Below are positions 35,133 to 44,940 of a DNA stretch of 64,000 bases, piece after piece (the stretch's first letter is position 1; each line of letters begins with the position of its first letter). The notes beneath the pieces were generated by a model. It was not told where the DNA came from. It saw only the letters and a program-made list of their open reading frames with translations, and did no database searches. The DNA is taken from NCBI GenBank assembly GCA_001051155.2, contig JYIP02000001.1, positions 3,224,001 through 3,288,000 of the forward strand. Reading direction: 5' to 3'. The translations under genes were made by a program, and so were the position numbers. This DNA comes from Chrysoporthe austroafricana (lineage: Eukaryota; Ascomycota; Sordariomycetes; Diaporthales; Cryphonectriaceae).

Positions 35133-36973
35133 ATGGGAGAACTACAGCGCCTCCGAGGCTTCAACGTGGCCAACCACCTTGAGAAGCGCGCGCTTCTCAT
35201 CGCCATCAACAGCATCGCCGCGCTGAGCATCTTCTTCTTCGGCTACGACCAGGGCATGATGGGCGGTGTCAACACGGCCAAGGACTACGTACGGCTGATG
35301 GGGTTCGGGTACGTGGATGAGGCTACGGACTCAGTCGTGACGACGAACGCGCTGCTCAAGGGCGGTATTGTCTCTGTGTACTACCTGGGGACGCTGTTCG
35401 GGTGCCTCCTCGGTGGCTGGGTGGGTGACAAGGTCGGAAGAACACGGACGATTGCATTAGGTGCCCTGTGGGCCGTCGTGGGGGCCAGCCTGCAGTGCTC
35501 CTCCCAGAATCACAAGTGGATGATATGCGGTGGGCCCTCTGGCTTATCCTCCCCTCAGAACTAGCTCTGTCATACTGATGGTTCGACGCAGCGCGGGCTG
35601 TCAACGGGATCGGAACCGGCATACTGAACTCCATCGTGCCGGTGTGGGCGACGGAGACAGCAGAGCACACCTCCCGCGGCCAGTTCATCGCCATCGAGTT
35701 CACGCTGAACATCTTCGGCGTCGTGGTCGCCTACTGGCTCGAGTTCGGCCTGTCCTTCATCGACGGCGGGAACTCTTCGATCGAGTGGCGCTTCCCCATC
35801 GCCTTCCAGATCATCCCGCTCCTCGGCCTGTTCGCCTCCGTCTTGTTCTTCCCCGAGTCCCCGCGGTGGCTGGTCAAGGTCGGCCGGGACGAGGAGGCAC
35901 GCTTCATCCTCCGCCGCCTGCGCGGCAGCGATCCCGCGGGCCTGGCGCAGGCCGAGGCCGAGTACCACGACATCCGGAACATCAATGCCCTTGAGTCTCA
36001 CGAGTCCTCTCAGAACTCGTATCTGCAGATGCTCTTCGGCGTGGGGTCGGGGGAGCTTCACACCGGCCGGCGCGTGCAGCTCGTGATCTGGCTGCAGATC
36101 GTCCAAGAATGGGTCGGCATCGCCGGCGTCACAGTGTGTAGGTGTTCCTGCAGGTGGCCCGCCTTCCTGAAGGATTCCCATATGCCTTTGGGTCTCCTGG
36201 AAATGACATATGACTGATCCAGGAGCACAGACGCCCCCACTATCTTCTCCATCGCTGGGTTTGACGCGACGAAGAGCGACTGGATCAGCGGCCTCAACAA
36301 CATCTTCTACATGTTCGCGACCCTCATCTGCGTCTTCACCCTAGACCGCATCGGTAGGCGATGGACACTATACTGGGGGGCCGCAGCCCAGGGGATCGCC
36401 ATGTTCCTCGCCGGGGGCTTCTCGCGCCTGGGCGAGAACGCAAGCGCCGCAGGAGACACGGCCAAGGCCTCTGCCTACGGGGCGGCCGCGGCGTCGTTCG
36501 TCTTCATTTTCACGTCGGTATTCGGGGCGACCTGGCTCACAGTGCCCTGGCTGTACCCGGCCGAGATCTTCCCCCTGCAGGTGCGTGCCAAGGGGAACGC
36601 GTGGGGCGTCGTGGGCTGGTCCATCGGGAACGGCTGGCTCACGCTCCTCTGCCCCGTGATGTTCGACGCCATCGGCGAGAAGACGCTGTACATCTTCGGG
36701 GCGTGCAACGTCGTGGCGATCCCGATGGTGTGGGCGCTCTACCCCGAGAGCAACCAGCGGACGCTGGAGGAGATGGACCTGTTGTTCGCGGCGCCGACAC
36801 CGTGGGTCTGGGACGCGGAGAAGACGTTTGCGAGGCTCAGAGCCGAGCGGCCGGAGCTGCTGGAGGCGGCACACCGCGGCCAGCGCGTCGTGGAAGTCGA
36901 GGACGGCGTGCTCGAGAAGCCAGCTGGAAAGCCCGAAGATGCAGACGACGCGGCCGTAGCACATAGCGGTTAG
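35133..36973 (+). CDS. MFS hexose-type sugar transporter
   Basis: Exons 35133-35529, 35592-36137 and 36231-36973 (introns of 62 and 93 nt) give 561 aa. Sugar-porter signatures: FFFGYDQGMMGG in TM1, GDKVGRTRT in the TM2-3 loop, NGIGTGILNSIVPVWATE in TM4, FPESPRWLVKVGRDEEA after TM6, LDRIGRRWTLYWG and VPWLYPAEIFPLQVRAKG, then a C-terminal ESNQRTLEEMDLLF. The last intron ends at the CAG at 36230, restoring VTVYAPTIFSIAG; an earlier CAG breaks the frame. It is expected in the plasma membrane. Its plus-strand neighbours are wall-glycan enzymes, which may fit uptake of released sugars, but the substrate is not known. Confidence 0.93.
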
Positions 36974-38997
36974 GAATAGCAGAACACGATCGTGCGACGA
37001 TGAGTTCTGGCCGACGCTTCGGCTGTAGCAGGCCGCATGAGACTATCTACCTGAAAGAAGAGCAAGTTCTCCGGCGGCTGTCCCGGTGTCGACGCTACTA
37101 TCGTACAGACAGACTGCAACCTCGCGTGCCCATTGTCACCTAATCACCAGTCGCCAGACTGTGATCCAGACATCCTGCCAAGACTATAGTAGACGTAGGC
37201 TCGGAGATGTGCTGGGGTTCCGGATAGCAAGGAGAGATCGGTGGTCAGAGTTCGGAACCCTCGAGCGCAGCAGCGTTCGTCCAGTGCTGGGAGTCGGGAC
37301 GAACTACGAGATCGTTTCATCCGGATCTGCAAAAGGAACAAGGTGGCGCAGCGCGTTTAATAAAGAGGATGCCAGAAATGAGGTGCTCGTGGGTGCCTAA
37401 AAACCCCAGCTCGTACTCCGTCCACCTCTCAGGCACTCGCTCCTTGTGCTCACGGAGCACGCACTGCGACCACGCTACGGCGCCATGCTTCTCGGTGATG
37501 TCAAGTCCAGTGAGTGACGTGTAAAGGAGACGCTGGTCGTGACGTGCTGACCCACCTCTCTTTGTCTATCTGGCGAGACAAGCCGTGCTCGCCTGACCAT
37601 CGACTACCGGTGAAATTAGAGCGTCGTCGTGGGCGCGGGCGTCGAGGCAGATATATCCACCTGTGGATACGCCTGGCCAAACCACGTCGCCGTCACAACG
37701 GACGATCTGAACAGCTCCTTTCATACCGATCTTCGAGCTCAGCCCTGAAGCTGGATCCTCGGGGCCCCGATCTATTTATACGCGAGGGCTCGCGGGCCCC
37801 TCTACGGTGGAGATCGACGTCACATCCCGCGCACACAGCGCGTGGGGCGGCCTATTCTCCGGGGAAACGGCCTGACTGGCTCGTTTCGGGCGAGGGAGAT
37901 TACGAGTCCTCGGCCGTCAACGGCGCATCTGACATGCAAGACGAGGGCGCTAAGGGTACCGCCACCCAATCTATACCCGGCAAATCTCGAGGAAGACGGC
38001 CCCGTCGTCTTGTCCCCTGGCGCAGGACGCTAGCGAGCGACGGGTGATAAGCTTGTTCCGGGCTGGCGCAGCTAGGCCTGATGGCGAGTCGCGCGCCCGG
38101 CCGGTACAGGTGTCGGCGGTGCTGGTGATCGAGAGGCCGTCGCCGCCTTACCTTACGTGCCTTAGCAGGGCACGGCTGACACGCGCGCGGCAGCGGTTCT
38201 TGTGCTCGGCTCGTTTATGCAGTGATCCACGCAGAGATTCAGGGGTAAGGGTGGCGCAGGCACGGCGGCGACCTTAAACCTGTGAGCACGCGGGAGTGAC
38301 GCCGTACGTACCGAGCACACACACTCACACACCTGCAGTGTTTCGTACAGGCTCGGCTCGGGCTCGAAACCAACCATGACCTGCTTGCTGTCCTGTCCCC
38401 GCCGCAGCGAGGGATAGCTGTGCCCCATCGCACGCATTCCTCGGCCCCAGCGAACTGAACAAGCGATCTAGTCTGCTCCCCATGTACAACGAATGGCACC
38501 CTCCGGGATTTCACATGGGCCTCCCTTTATGCACCTGGAATGGAGACAAGGCGGCCCTGTAACCGACCTGGTCGGCCCCGTTCTGTCTCTGCCATGCGCC
38601 GCCCGGATAGGTCGGCGCTGTGGGCACGAGGATTCGCGGCCCACAATTAAGGGATTGCGTACCCACCCTGCTCGTTATCCTGCGCAGCCCTTAAAGCCCT
38701 GCCACTCAGATTCGCGCTGCCAGTCACTCAGCTTTCTTGCCGTCTGCCGACCTTTCACTTGGCTCTCGACTTGGTTTTGCTTGTTTCGCTCGTTCACAAG
38801 CGACCGAGTTGAGCTTGTTTTGTGCCCAGGTAAAAAAAAAATATACACACCCCGCCGGGAACATCACCGCCATCCTTACCGACTCGACTGCCCAGACCCG
38901 ATGTGGTGCTGATTCGAGGCCTTCCTCCTTGGCAGCGGCAGTGGCACACACACTCTGACGTTCTCACGCACACGCACGCACACACACGCACATCAGG
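36974..38997. other. Gap upstream of the GH76 gene
   Basis: 2 kb without a supported gene; a 177-codon frame (37514-38047) begins with GTG and is shadow-like. A run of ten A is at 38832-38841. A CA/CGCA-rich microsatellite lies just before the GH76 start. Confidence 0.5.
38962..38993 (+). repeat. CA/CGCA microsatellite in the 5' UTR or promoter of the GH76 gene
   Basis: Alternating CA with interspersed CG dinucleotides ends five bases before the ATG at 38998. Purine-pyrimidine alternation of this sort can change length easily and lies where it could affect translation start context. Confidence 0.7.
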
Positions 38998-40847
38998 ATG
39001 CGGTCCTCAATATGGACGCTCTCCGCCGCGGGCACGGTCCTGCTGCCGGCTGTGGCGGCCGTCGACATCGACTGGACATCAACAGGTTCGTAAGCCCGGA
39101 TTATAGCAGCTCAGGTTTCCCCGAAAGAACAGACGACGCGCGAGGCCCTCTCTCCCCAATGCTCCGATGCCCGACCTTTTTTGCGTTCGCGCCCAGCCTC
39201 GGCGCCGCACATGTCCCACGGCGCTGCGGCGCGGTGGTGGTGGGCGGGCTGCAGCGGAATCGGAGCCTCGCGCGGCGTCTGGGCATCTTGGCACCGGGAG
39301 TCGTGATGGGATGGACAGCGGAGAGAAACAATCTTCTAACAGGCATCGTGTGCAGAATCGGTGAAGGAGGGCGCAGCGACGATCGCGTACGGTCTGATGG
39401 GATGGTACACAGGCAACCACACCGGTGATACACCCGGCAACCTGCCCTCGCCTTACTACTGTACGTGAGAGACTTTCTCTGCCCCCGTCCCCCTCTTCAT
39501 CCCTCCCTCTATCTTTTTTTTTTTTGCAAAGGTCCATCGGCTCATTCCGCGCAGGGTGGGAGGCAGGTGGCATGTTCGGGGCCCTCATCAACTACTGGGC
39601 GTACACGAGCGACACAACCTACAACAACGAGACGTACCAGGCGATGCAGCACCAGATGGGCGACGATGACGACTACATGCCGACCAACCAGACCCTCACC
39701 GAGGGCAACGACGACCAGGGCTTCTGGGCCATGGCCGCCATGTCGGCGGCGGAGCTCAACTTCATGAACCCGAACTCGACCGCCCTCGCAGCCACCGAGG
39801 GCGACGTGCAGTGGCTGGCGGCCGCGCAGGCCGTCTTCAACGAGTACGTCTGGCGGTGGGAGGCGGCCAACGACACGTGCAACGGCGGGCTGCGGTGGCA
39901 GATCTTCACCTGGAACAACGGCTACACGTACAAGAACAGCATCGCCACCGGCTGCTTCTTCAACGTCGCCGCGCGGCTGGCCCGGTACACGGGCAACTCG
40001 TCGTACGCCGACTGGGCCACCACCGCCTTCGAGTGGATGCAGGGCGTCGGCTACATGGACTCGGACTGGAACATCTACGACGGCTCCGGCATCGCCAACA
40101 ACATCAACTGCACCGACATCGACAAGGCCCAGTGGACCTACAACGCCGGCATCTTCATGCACGGCGCCGCCTTCATGTACAACTACACCAACGGCTCCGA
40201 CGTGTGGGCCGAGCGCGTCAACGGCCTAATGAACCGGACGCTCAACTTCATGTTCAACAGCACGAACCAGATCATCTTCGAGCCGCCCTGCGAGCCAACG
40301 AGCGGCTGCACCACCGACGAGTACTCGTTCAAGGGCTACACGCTCATGTGGCTGGCCCAGGTCACGCAGATGATGTCCTCGACCTACGACACCATCTACC
40401 CCTACCTCCTCACCACCGCCAAGGCCGCCGCCGCCCTGTGCGTCGACACCACCGATGCCAGCGAGGGCTTCGTGCTCGAGGGCATCGCGTGCCCCTTCAA
40501 GTGGACGACGGGCGTGAGCGACGGCCTCTACGGCGTCGGCCAGCAGATGTCGGCGCTGAACGCCGTCCTCGCCACCATGATCGCCTCCGCGCCCGCGCCC
40601 TACACCGCCGCCACCGGTGGTACCTCGACCGGCAACGCCGCCGGCGGCTCGCAGAAGACGGACAGCTCCGTCGCGGGCACCACGGCGATCACGACCGGAG
40701 ACGTAAGTGCCGATCATTTCCCCCGTCCATGTCTCCTGACATGTCTCTTGATTTCTAACATCATAACAGAGAGCCGGCGCGGGTATCCTGACGACAGTGG
40801 TCCTCGCGGGTATGCTTGGAGGGTCGTACTGGATGGTGGCCGACTGA
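38998..40847 (+). CDS. GH76 GPI-anchored mannan endo-1,6-alpha-mannosidase (DFG5/DCW1 family)
   Basis: Exons 38998-39085, 39356-39460, 39555-40702 and 40770-40847 (introns of 270, 94 and 67 nt) give 472 aa. There is a signal peptide (SIWTLSAAGTVLLPAVAA), then the family N-terminus (ESVKEGAATIAYGLMGWYTG; PSPYY joined to WWEAGGMFGALINYW). The catalytic Asp pair D117-D118 is in EGNDDQGFWA, followed by NGGLRWQIFTWN and KNSIATGCFF, many NxS/T sites, a Ser/Thr/Gly linker and a hydrophobic C-terminus (ILTTVVLAGMLGG) for a GPI anchor. Dfg5/Dcw1 proteins are thought to transfer GPI-mannoproteins onto the cell wall by acting on the GPI glycan. Intron 2 has a competing acceptor (T-run then GCAAAG at about 39537), but only the CAG at 39554 restores WWEAGG. 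Confidence 0.93.
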
Positions 40848-42049
40848 ACACGGGTCGGCACCCGACATCGCGGAGGAGCTAATGACGGGATGGAAACACC
40901 TAATTTTCTTCGTACTTTCTTCTTTTTTTACTTTTAACCCTGATGCCGTGCATGGATGTTTATGTAACAAGGTAAATATGGCCCTCTAGGGCATGAGGCT
41001 GGCGTTGAAGGCGTTGGAAATATTGGTAGTGGTGGAGATCTACTCTGGAGATACCAAGTGTCTACGGTTTTACTAGCCTTGGAGCCTCCCTCCCTGGGGA
41101 GCGGGGGCACAAAACGTTGCGATTAGACCAAAGCTGTGTTCATTCTTCCTACTACTTCGCGTGAGGGCCTAGTGGAGGTTGTCGCTTCCCCGTGATTAGC
41201 TCTGTATGAGAGAAACAAGTCGCCACGGCCCAGCCTCGTGTAGGAGATGGGCCTGCGAGACTTCCCTGTGATTGGAATCACCGCCGTCTGGCAGGCTTCT
41301 CTCGAGAGCCCCCGTTGCCACTCCGAGCCACGTAGTGATGTGGGCATCGCTGAGTAGACCGCTATCATGGATATAAGCTCTAGGCTAAGGTAGCATGGGC
41401 GGGAAGTCTCCAGTCTCTCGGCGCCTTGCGGCCTGTGAGTGTTTAGTGGTACCTACCACGGTTGCGGTTGAATCTAACTCGGGGGTAATCATGTCCAGGC
41501 AATCTTCATTCATCCAACCTTCAGCCCTACCAGGCGTCTAGAGACCGGAAGACTCTGATGAGACGGCGGATCAAAAGCAGCTCTCAGCCCTCCTGCAAAG
41601 CATCGCTGCAGGGTCAGAGCGTGACTGCGTGGGACCTTCGAGGCTGGAGAAGCCACGGAATTAGACCAGGCGGAGGGCGGAAGTTCCAGGAAGAAGCACT
41701 ACAGACACCACAACGGACGCTACCTGCCTCTTCCTGTTACTAAGGCTGAGATCAGTAGTCGAGCTGGCAAAGTCCTTCTCGGCTTCTGCCGATTCCAAAT
41801 CACTGAAGGCGGGACCTGCCACCGGATATACGGATTTACCGCCGCCTGGGGTCATCGCGACGCGCGAGGAAATTTCCCTTATATACCATACGTCACTATG
41901 CGGTTTTCCCTCACTGTCTTCACTTACATATCATTCAGAATACCGCGACTTCGCCATAATTAAAGTTCGTCTGCGCACCCCAATGCATCGCTCCGGTCCC
42001 TCTCACAGCGTTGATTGTTGCATTCGAGGCGACACACAGGCCCAGGACG
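40848..42049. other. Gap between GH76 and MFS exporter genes
   Basis: 1.2 kb with no supported gene; T-rich just after the GH76 stop. Confidence 0.5.
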
Positions 42050-43783
42050 ATGAACGAGTCAGACACCGATAATTCCGCCGTCTCGCCTAAGGAGACGGCT
42101 CCCGGCAGCGAGGATACCTCGCTTTACACAGCAGCACAAGAGAAGATGGCCGTTCAGGGTGACGAGCGGGACGGGAGGCGTCCGTCGCTTGGCTCACAAT
42201 CCGGCTTGGAAGACAGCGAGGACCCGGAGGCGCTGGAGCGGACGAGGTCGACACGCTCCATCGCCGAAACCCTGCCGTGGTACCGGGAGCTGCTGTTCGT
42301 GGCCGTGATATGTCTTGGCCAGCTTTTCACACGTAAGGGCCCCAATCCTTATGTATCGCTCAGATTGAACCCGCGGCTGATGTTCAATGCACCAGAGGCT
42401 GGTCTGGGCCAGGTCCTGTCGATAATCCACATCATCGGCTCGACCTGGGGCCTGGAAAACTCACCAGATCTATCGTGGCTCCTGGCCGGGTACAGCCTCA
42501 CGGTAGGGACGTTTATCCTATTCTCCGGACGGCTCGGGGACACCTTCGGGTACAAGACCATCTTCCTCATCGGCATGGCCTGGTTCTCGCTCTGGACTAT
42601 GGTCTCCGGCCTGGCTGTCTACTCCAGCCACGTCCTCTTCGTCTTCAGCAGGGTCCTCCAGGGCATCGGCCCCGCCCTCGTCCTCCCGAACGGGCTGGCC
42701 CTCCTGGGCGCGACATACGCGCCCGGGAAGAAGAAGTCGCTGGCCTTTGCCGCGTTCGCCGCAACAGCACCGGCCGGGTCCGTCATCGGCGCGACGTTCT
42801 CGGGACTGTTCGCCCTGGCGTGGTGGCCGTGGGCGTTCTGGTGCTTCGCCCTGGTCCTCGCCGGGACGGTGCTCCTGGGCTATCTCGTCATCCCCGCGTT
42901 CCCTGCGTCGAAGCGGGAGAGCCGGCCGCGGTCCCTGCGGGAGCTTTACACGCATCTCGACATACCCGGGGCGGTCTCCGGCGTGGTAGGGCTTGTGCTC
43001 TTCAACTTCGCGTGGAACCAGGCGCCCATCGTGGGCTGGCAGGAACCGTATATCGGCGTGACCCTGGCCCTTGGGTTGATCTTCATCGGGGTATACTTCG
43101 TCATCGAGACCCGCTACGCCTCCCAGCCGCTCGTGCCCCTCGACGCGCTCTCCGCGGACGTGGCCTTCGTTCTGGCCGCCGTGGCGTGCGGCTGGGGATG
43201 TTTCGGGATCTGGGTCTGGTACACGTGGCAGTTCCTGCTAGAGCTCCGGGGGGTGTCGCCGCTGCTCGGTAGCGCGCAGTTCGTGCCCGTCGTCATCTCC
43301 GGTGCGCTGGCCGCCGCTGGGGTCGGCCTGCTCCTGCACCGAGTCGGGCCGCCCCGCGTGATGACCGGTGCCCTGGTGATGTTCACCGTCGGCACGGTGC
43401 TGATGGCGACGTGTCCCGTCGACCAGACGTACTGGGCGCAGACGTTTGTGAGCTTCCTCATCACGCCCTGGGGCATGGACATGAGCTTCCCGGCCGCGAC
43501 GCTGATCCTCTCGAACGCCGTCGCCCGCGAGCACCAGGGGATCGCTGCCTCGCTTGTCAACACGGTCGTCAACTACAGTATTGCTTTCGGGCTGGGCATC
43601 GCAGGCACGGTTGAGTATCGGATCAAGGGTAGCGGAGAGACACAGGAGCAGTTGCTGAAGGGCTATAGAGCTGCATATTATCTGGGTATTGGCATTGCCG
43701 GACTCGGCGTGGCCGTCTGCATCGTATATCTGTTCAAGTCAAGAACAGGCAAGGAACGGAGGGCGCCTGATCAGAAAGCATGA
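42050..43783 (+). CDS. MFS exporter of the DHA2 (14-TM drug:H+) type
   Basis: Exons 42050-42332 and 42396-43783 give 556 aa. After an acidic cytosolic N-terminus with REL-LFVAVICLGQL comes TM1. Next are SWLLAGYSLTVGTFILFSGRLGD with motif A (GRLGDTFGYK), RVLQGIGPALVLPNGLALLG in TM4 and an antiporter-motif region (APAGSVIGATFSG). About 14 helices can be counted. Such proteins export drugs, toxins or metabolites across the plasma membrane. The 63-nt intron (GTAAGG...CACCAG) has no stop and is a multiple of three; removing it restores the family sequence FTQAGLGQVL, so it is treated as spliced. The ATG at 42050 is preferred over an upstream TTG at 42011. Confidence 0.9.
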   Translation: MNESDTDNSAVSPKETAPGSEDTSLYTAAQEKMAVQGDERDGRRPSLGSQSGLEDSEDPEALERTRSTRSIAETLPWYRELLFVAVICLGQLFTRKGPNPYVSLRLNPRLMFNAPEAGLGQVLSIIHIIGSTWGLENSPDLSWLLAGYSLTVGTFILFSGRLGDTFGYKTIFLIGMAWFSLWTMVSGLAVYSSHVLFVFSRVLQGIGPALVLPNGLALLGATYAPGKKKSLAFAAFAATAPAGSVIGATFSGLFALAWWPWAFWCFALVLAGTVLLGYLVIPAFPASKRESRPRSLRELYTHLDIPGAVSGVVGLVLFNFAWNQAPIVGWQEPYIGVTLALGLIFIGVYFVIETRYASQPLVPLDALSADVAFVLAAVACGWGCFGIWVWYTWQFLLELRGVSPLLGSAQFVPVVISGALAAAGVGLLLHRVGPPRVMTGALVMFTVGTVLMATCPVDQTYWAQTFVSFLITPWGMDMSFPAATLILSNAVAREHQGIAASLVNTVVNYSIAFGLGIAGTVEYRIKGSGETQEQLLKGYRAAYYLGIGIAGLGVAVCIVYLFKSRTGKERRAPDQKA

Positions 43784-44940
43784 ATTGTGTTCGTCGATTC
43801 AGATAGAAAAAATACATCATACCACGGCAACGTATTACGAAGTGCAGCTCCAGACCTGGGTGAGAAGTGAAGTCGTGGGGCCATCTACCCTATGTGCTTA
43901 CTTGCTCAAGACCATTCGTTAGAACGACGTCCTGCTGTCCAATTAGAAGCCACGCGACGGGGTATCTCTCAGTATAGAACCCCTTCCGGCCACTGGGGGC
44001 CAGCCACTACCTAATTAGTACAGCACCGAAGACTTTGTCAGAGTGCTATGTAATGAGAGAACCTGACGGGTGAGTATCCACAACGGACCGAAACTGAATG
44101 CCGGCGCGCTAGTTATGATGACTGCGGCGAGGCTGAAGCTGGACATAATACCGAGAATGTGTGGAAGAATGATCACTGCCCAAGATACTCCGTCGCTGTG
44201 TTGTTCATGATGCCTAGGTACTTACCTCAGTTTGGACGAAGAGACTAGTGGACAATACAGGGCCTAGCTATAGCAGGCACTCAGCATTTAGCACGTCCAT
44301 GCTGAGTTTCTTACTCGGTCCCCAGGTTCCAAATTTCTCCTGCACTATAGGATGATGAATCATTGGTGGACTTCATCTGAGCTATGTGAAATGACGCTCC
44401 TTCGGTGGCTCCAAGGAACAATTTTGTCCACCGAGTTTGGCGGTCACGCAGACATCATGCAAGTTGGTCTAATAATTACGGGGCCAAGAGCAAGTGCGAG
44501 ATTGCAAATCCCAGCTCGTGATCTGCACATAGTCAAACTCACACTGCTCCTGGAGGAGTTTAAACGACCTGCCCTTTTGAGGTTATAGGCGGGGTAGGAG
44601 GAGACGGCCGTAGTGGTACCACCCCAAGTGCATATGCAGACATTGGAGGGGCCGATCTGGACACACGCAAATAGGCTGTAGTATCATGGGAAAGACATTA
44701 CCAGAGATCACCGCTGTGAGGTTGTGATGTCAGTCTGTCTCATTCCTGGCATTCCTACCTGTGCCTGTCAATAGCTTTTGGGATTTGAGTTTGACTACCT
44801 GCACAGACGATCCTATAATAATTAGCCCCTCATTTACTTCCAAATTGGGCAACACAAACAAAAAACGCCCCAGAAAGAAGAGACGAGCTCCCATCTCCTC
44901 CTATCAGCCTATGATACAAACGAGAACTGCCGCTCACAAG
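43784..44940. other. Gap upstream of the GH92 gene
   Basis: No gene seen. It contains a TGCCTAGGTA palindrome-like element at 44211-44220. The GH92 frame extends upstream to 44761 only through a GTG codon. Confidence 0.5.

Noticed and set aside
37514..38047. 177-codon Arg-rich plus-strand frame
   Set aside because: Begins with GTG, no homology-like motifs; GC-rich chance frame.
39425..40882. 485-codon frame taken as a single-exon GH76 gene
   Set aside because: Both ends read through introns; the spliced model gives a signal peptide, the WWEAGG motif and a GPI tail.
42475..43272. 265-codon plus-strand frame inside the MFS exporter
   Set aside because: Alternative frame of a clear transporter exon, with shadow-like Arg/Pro/Gly composition.
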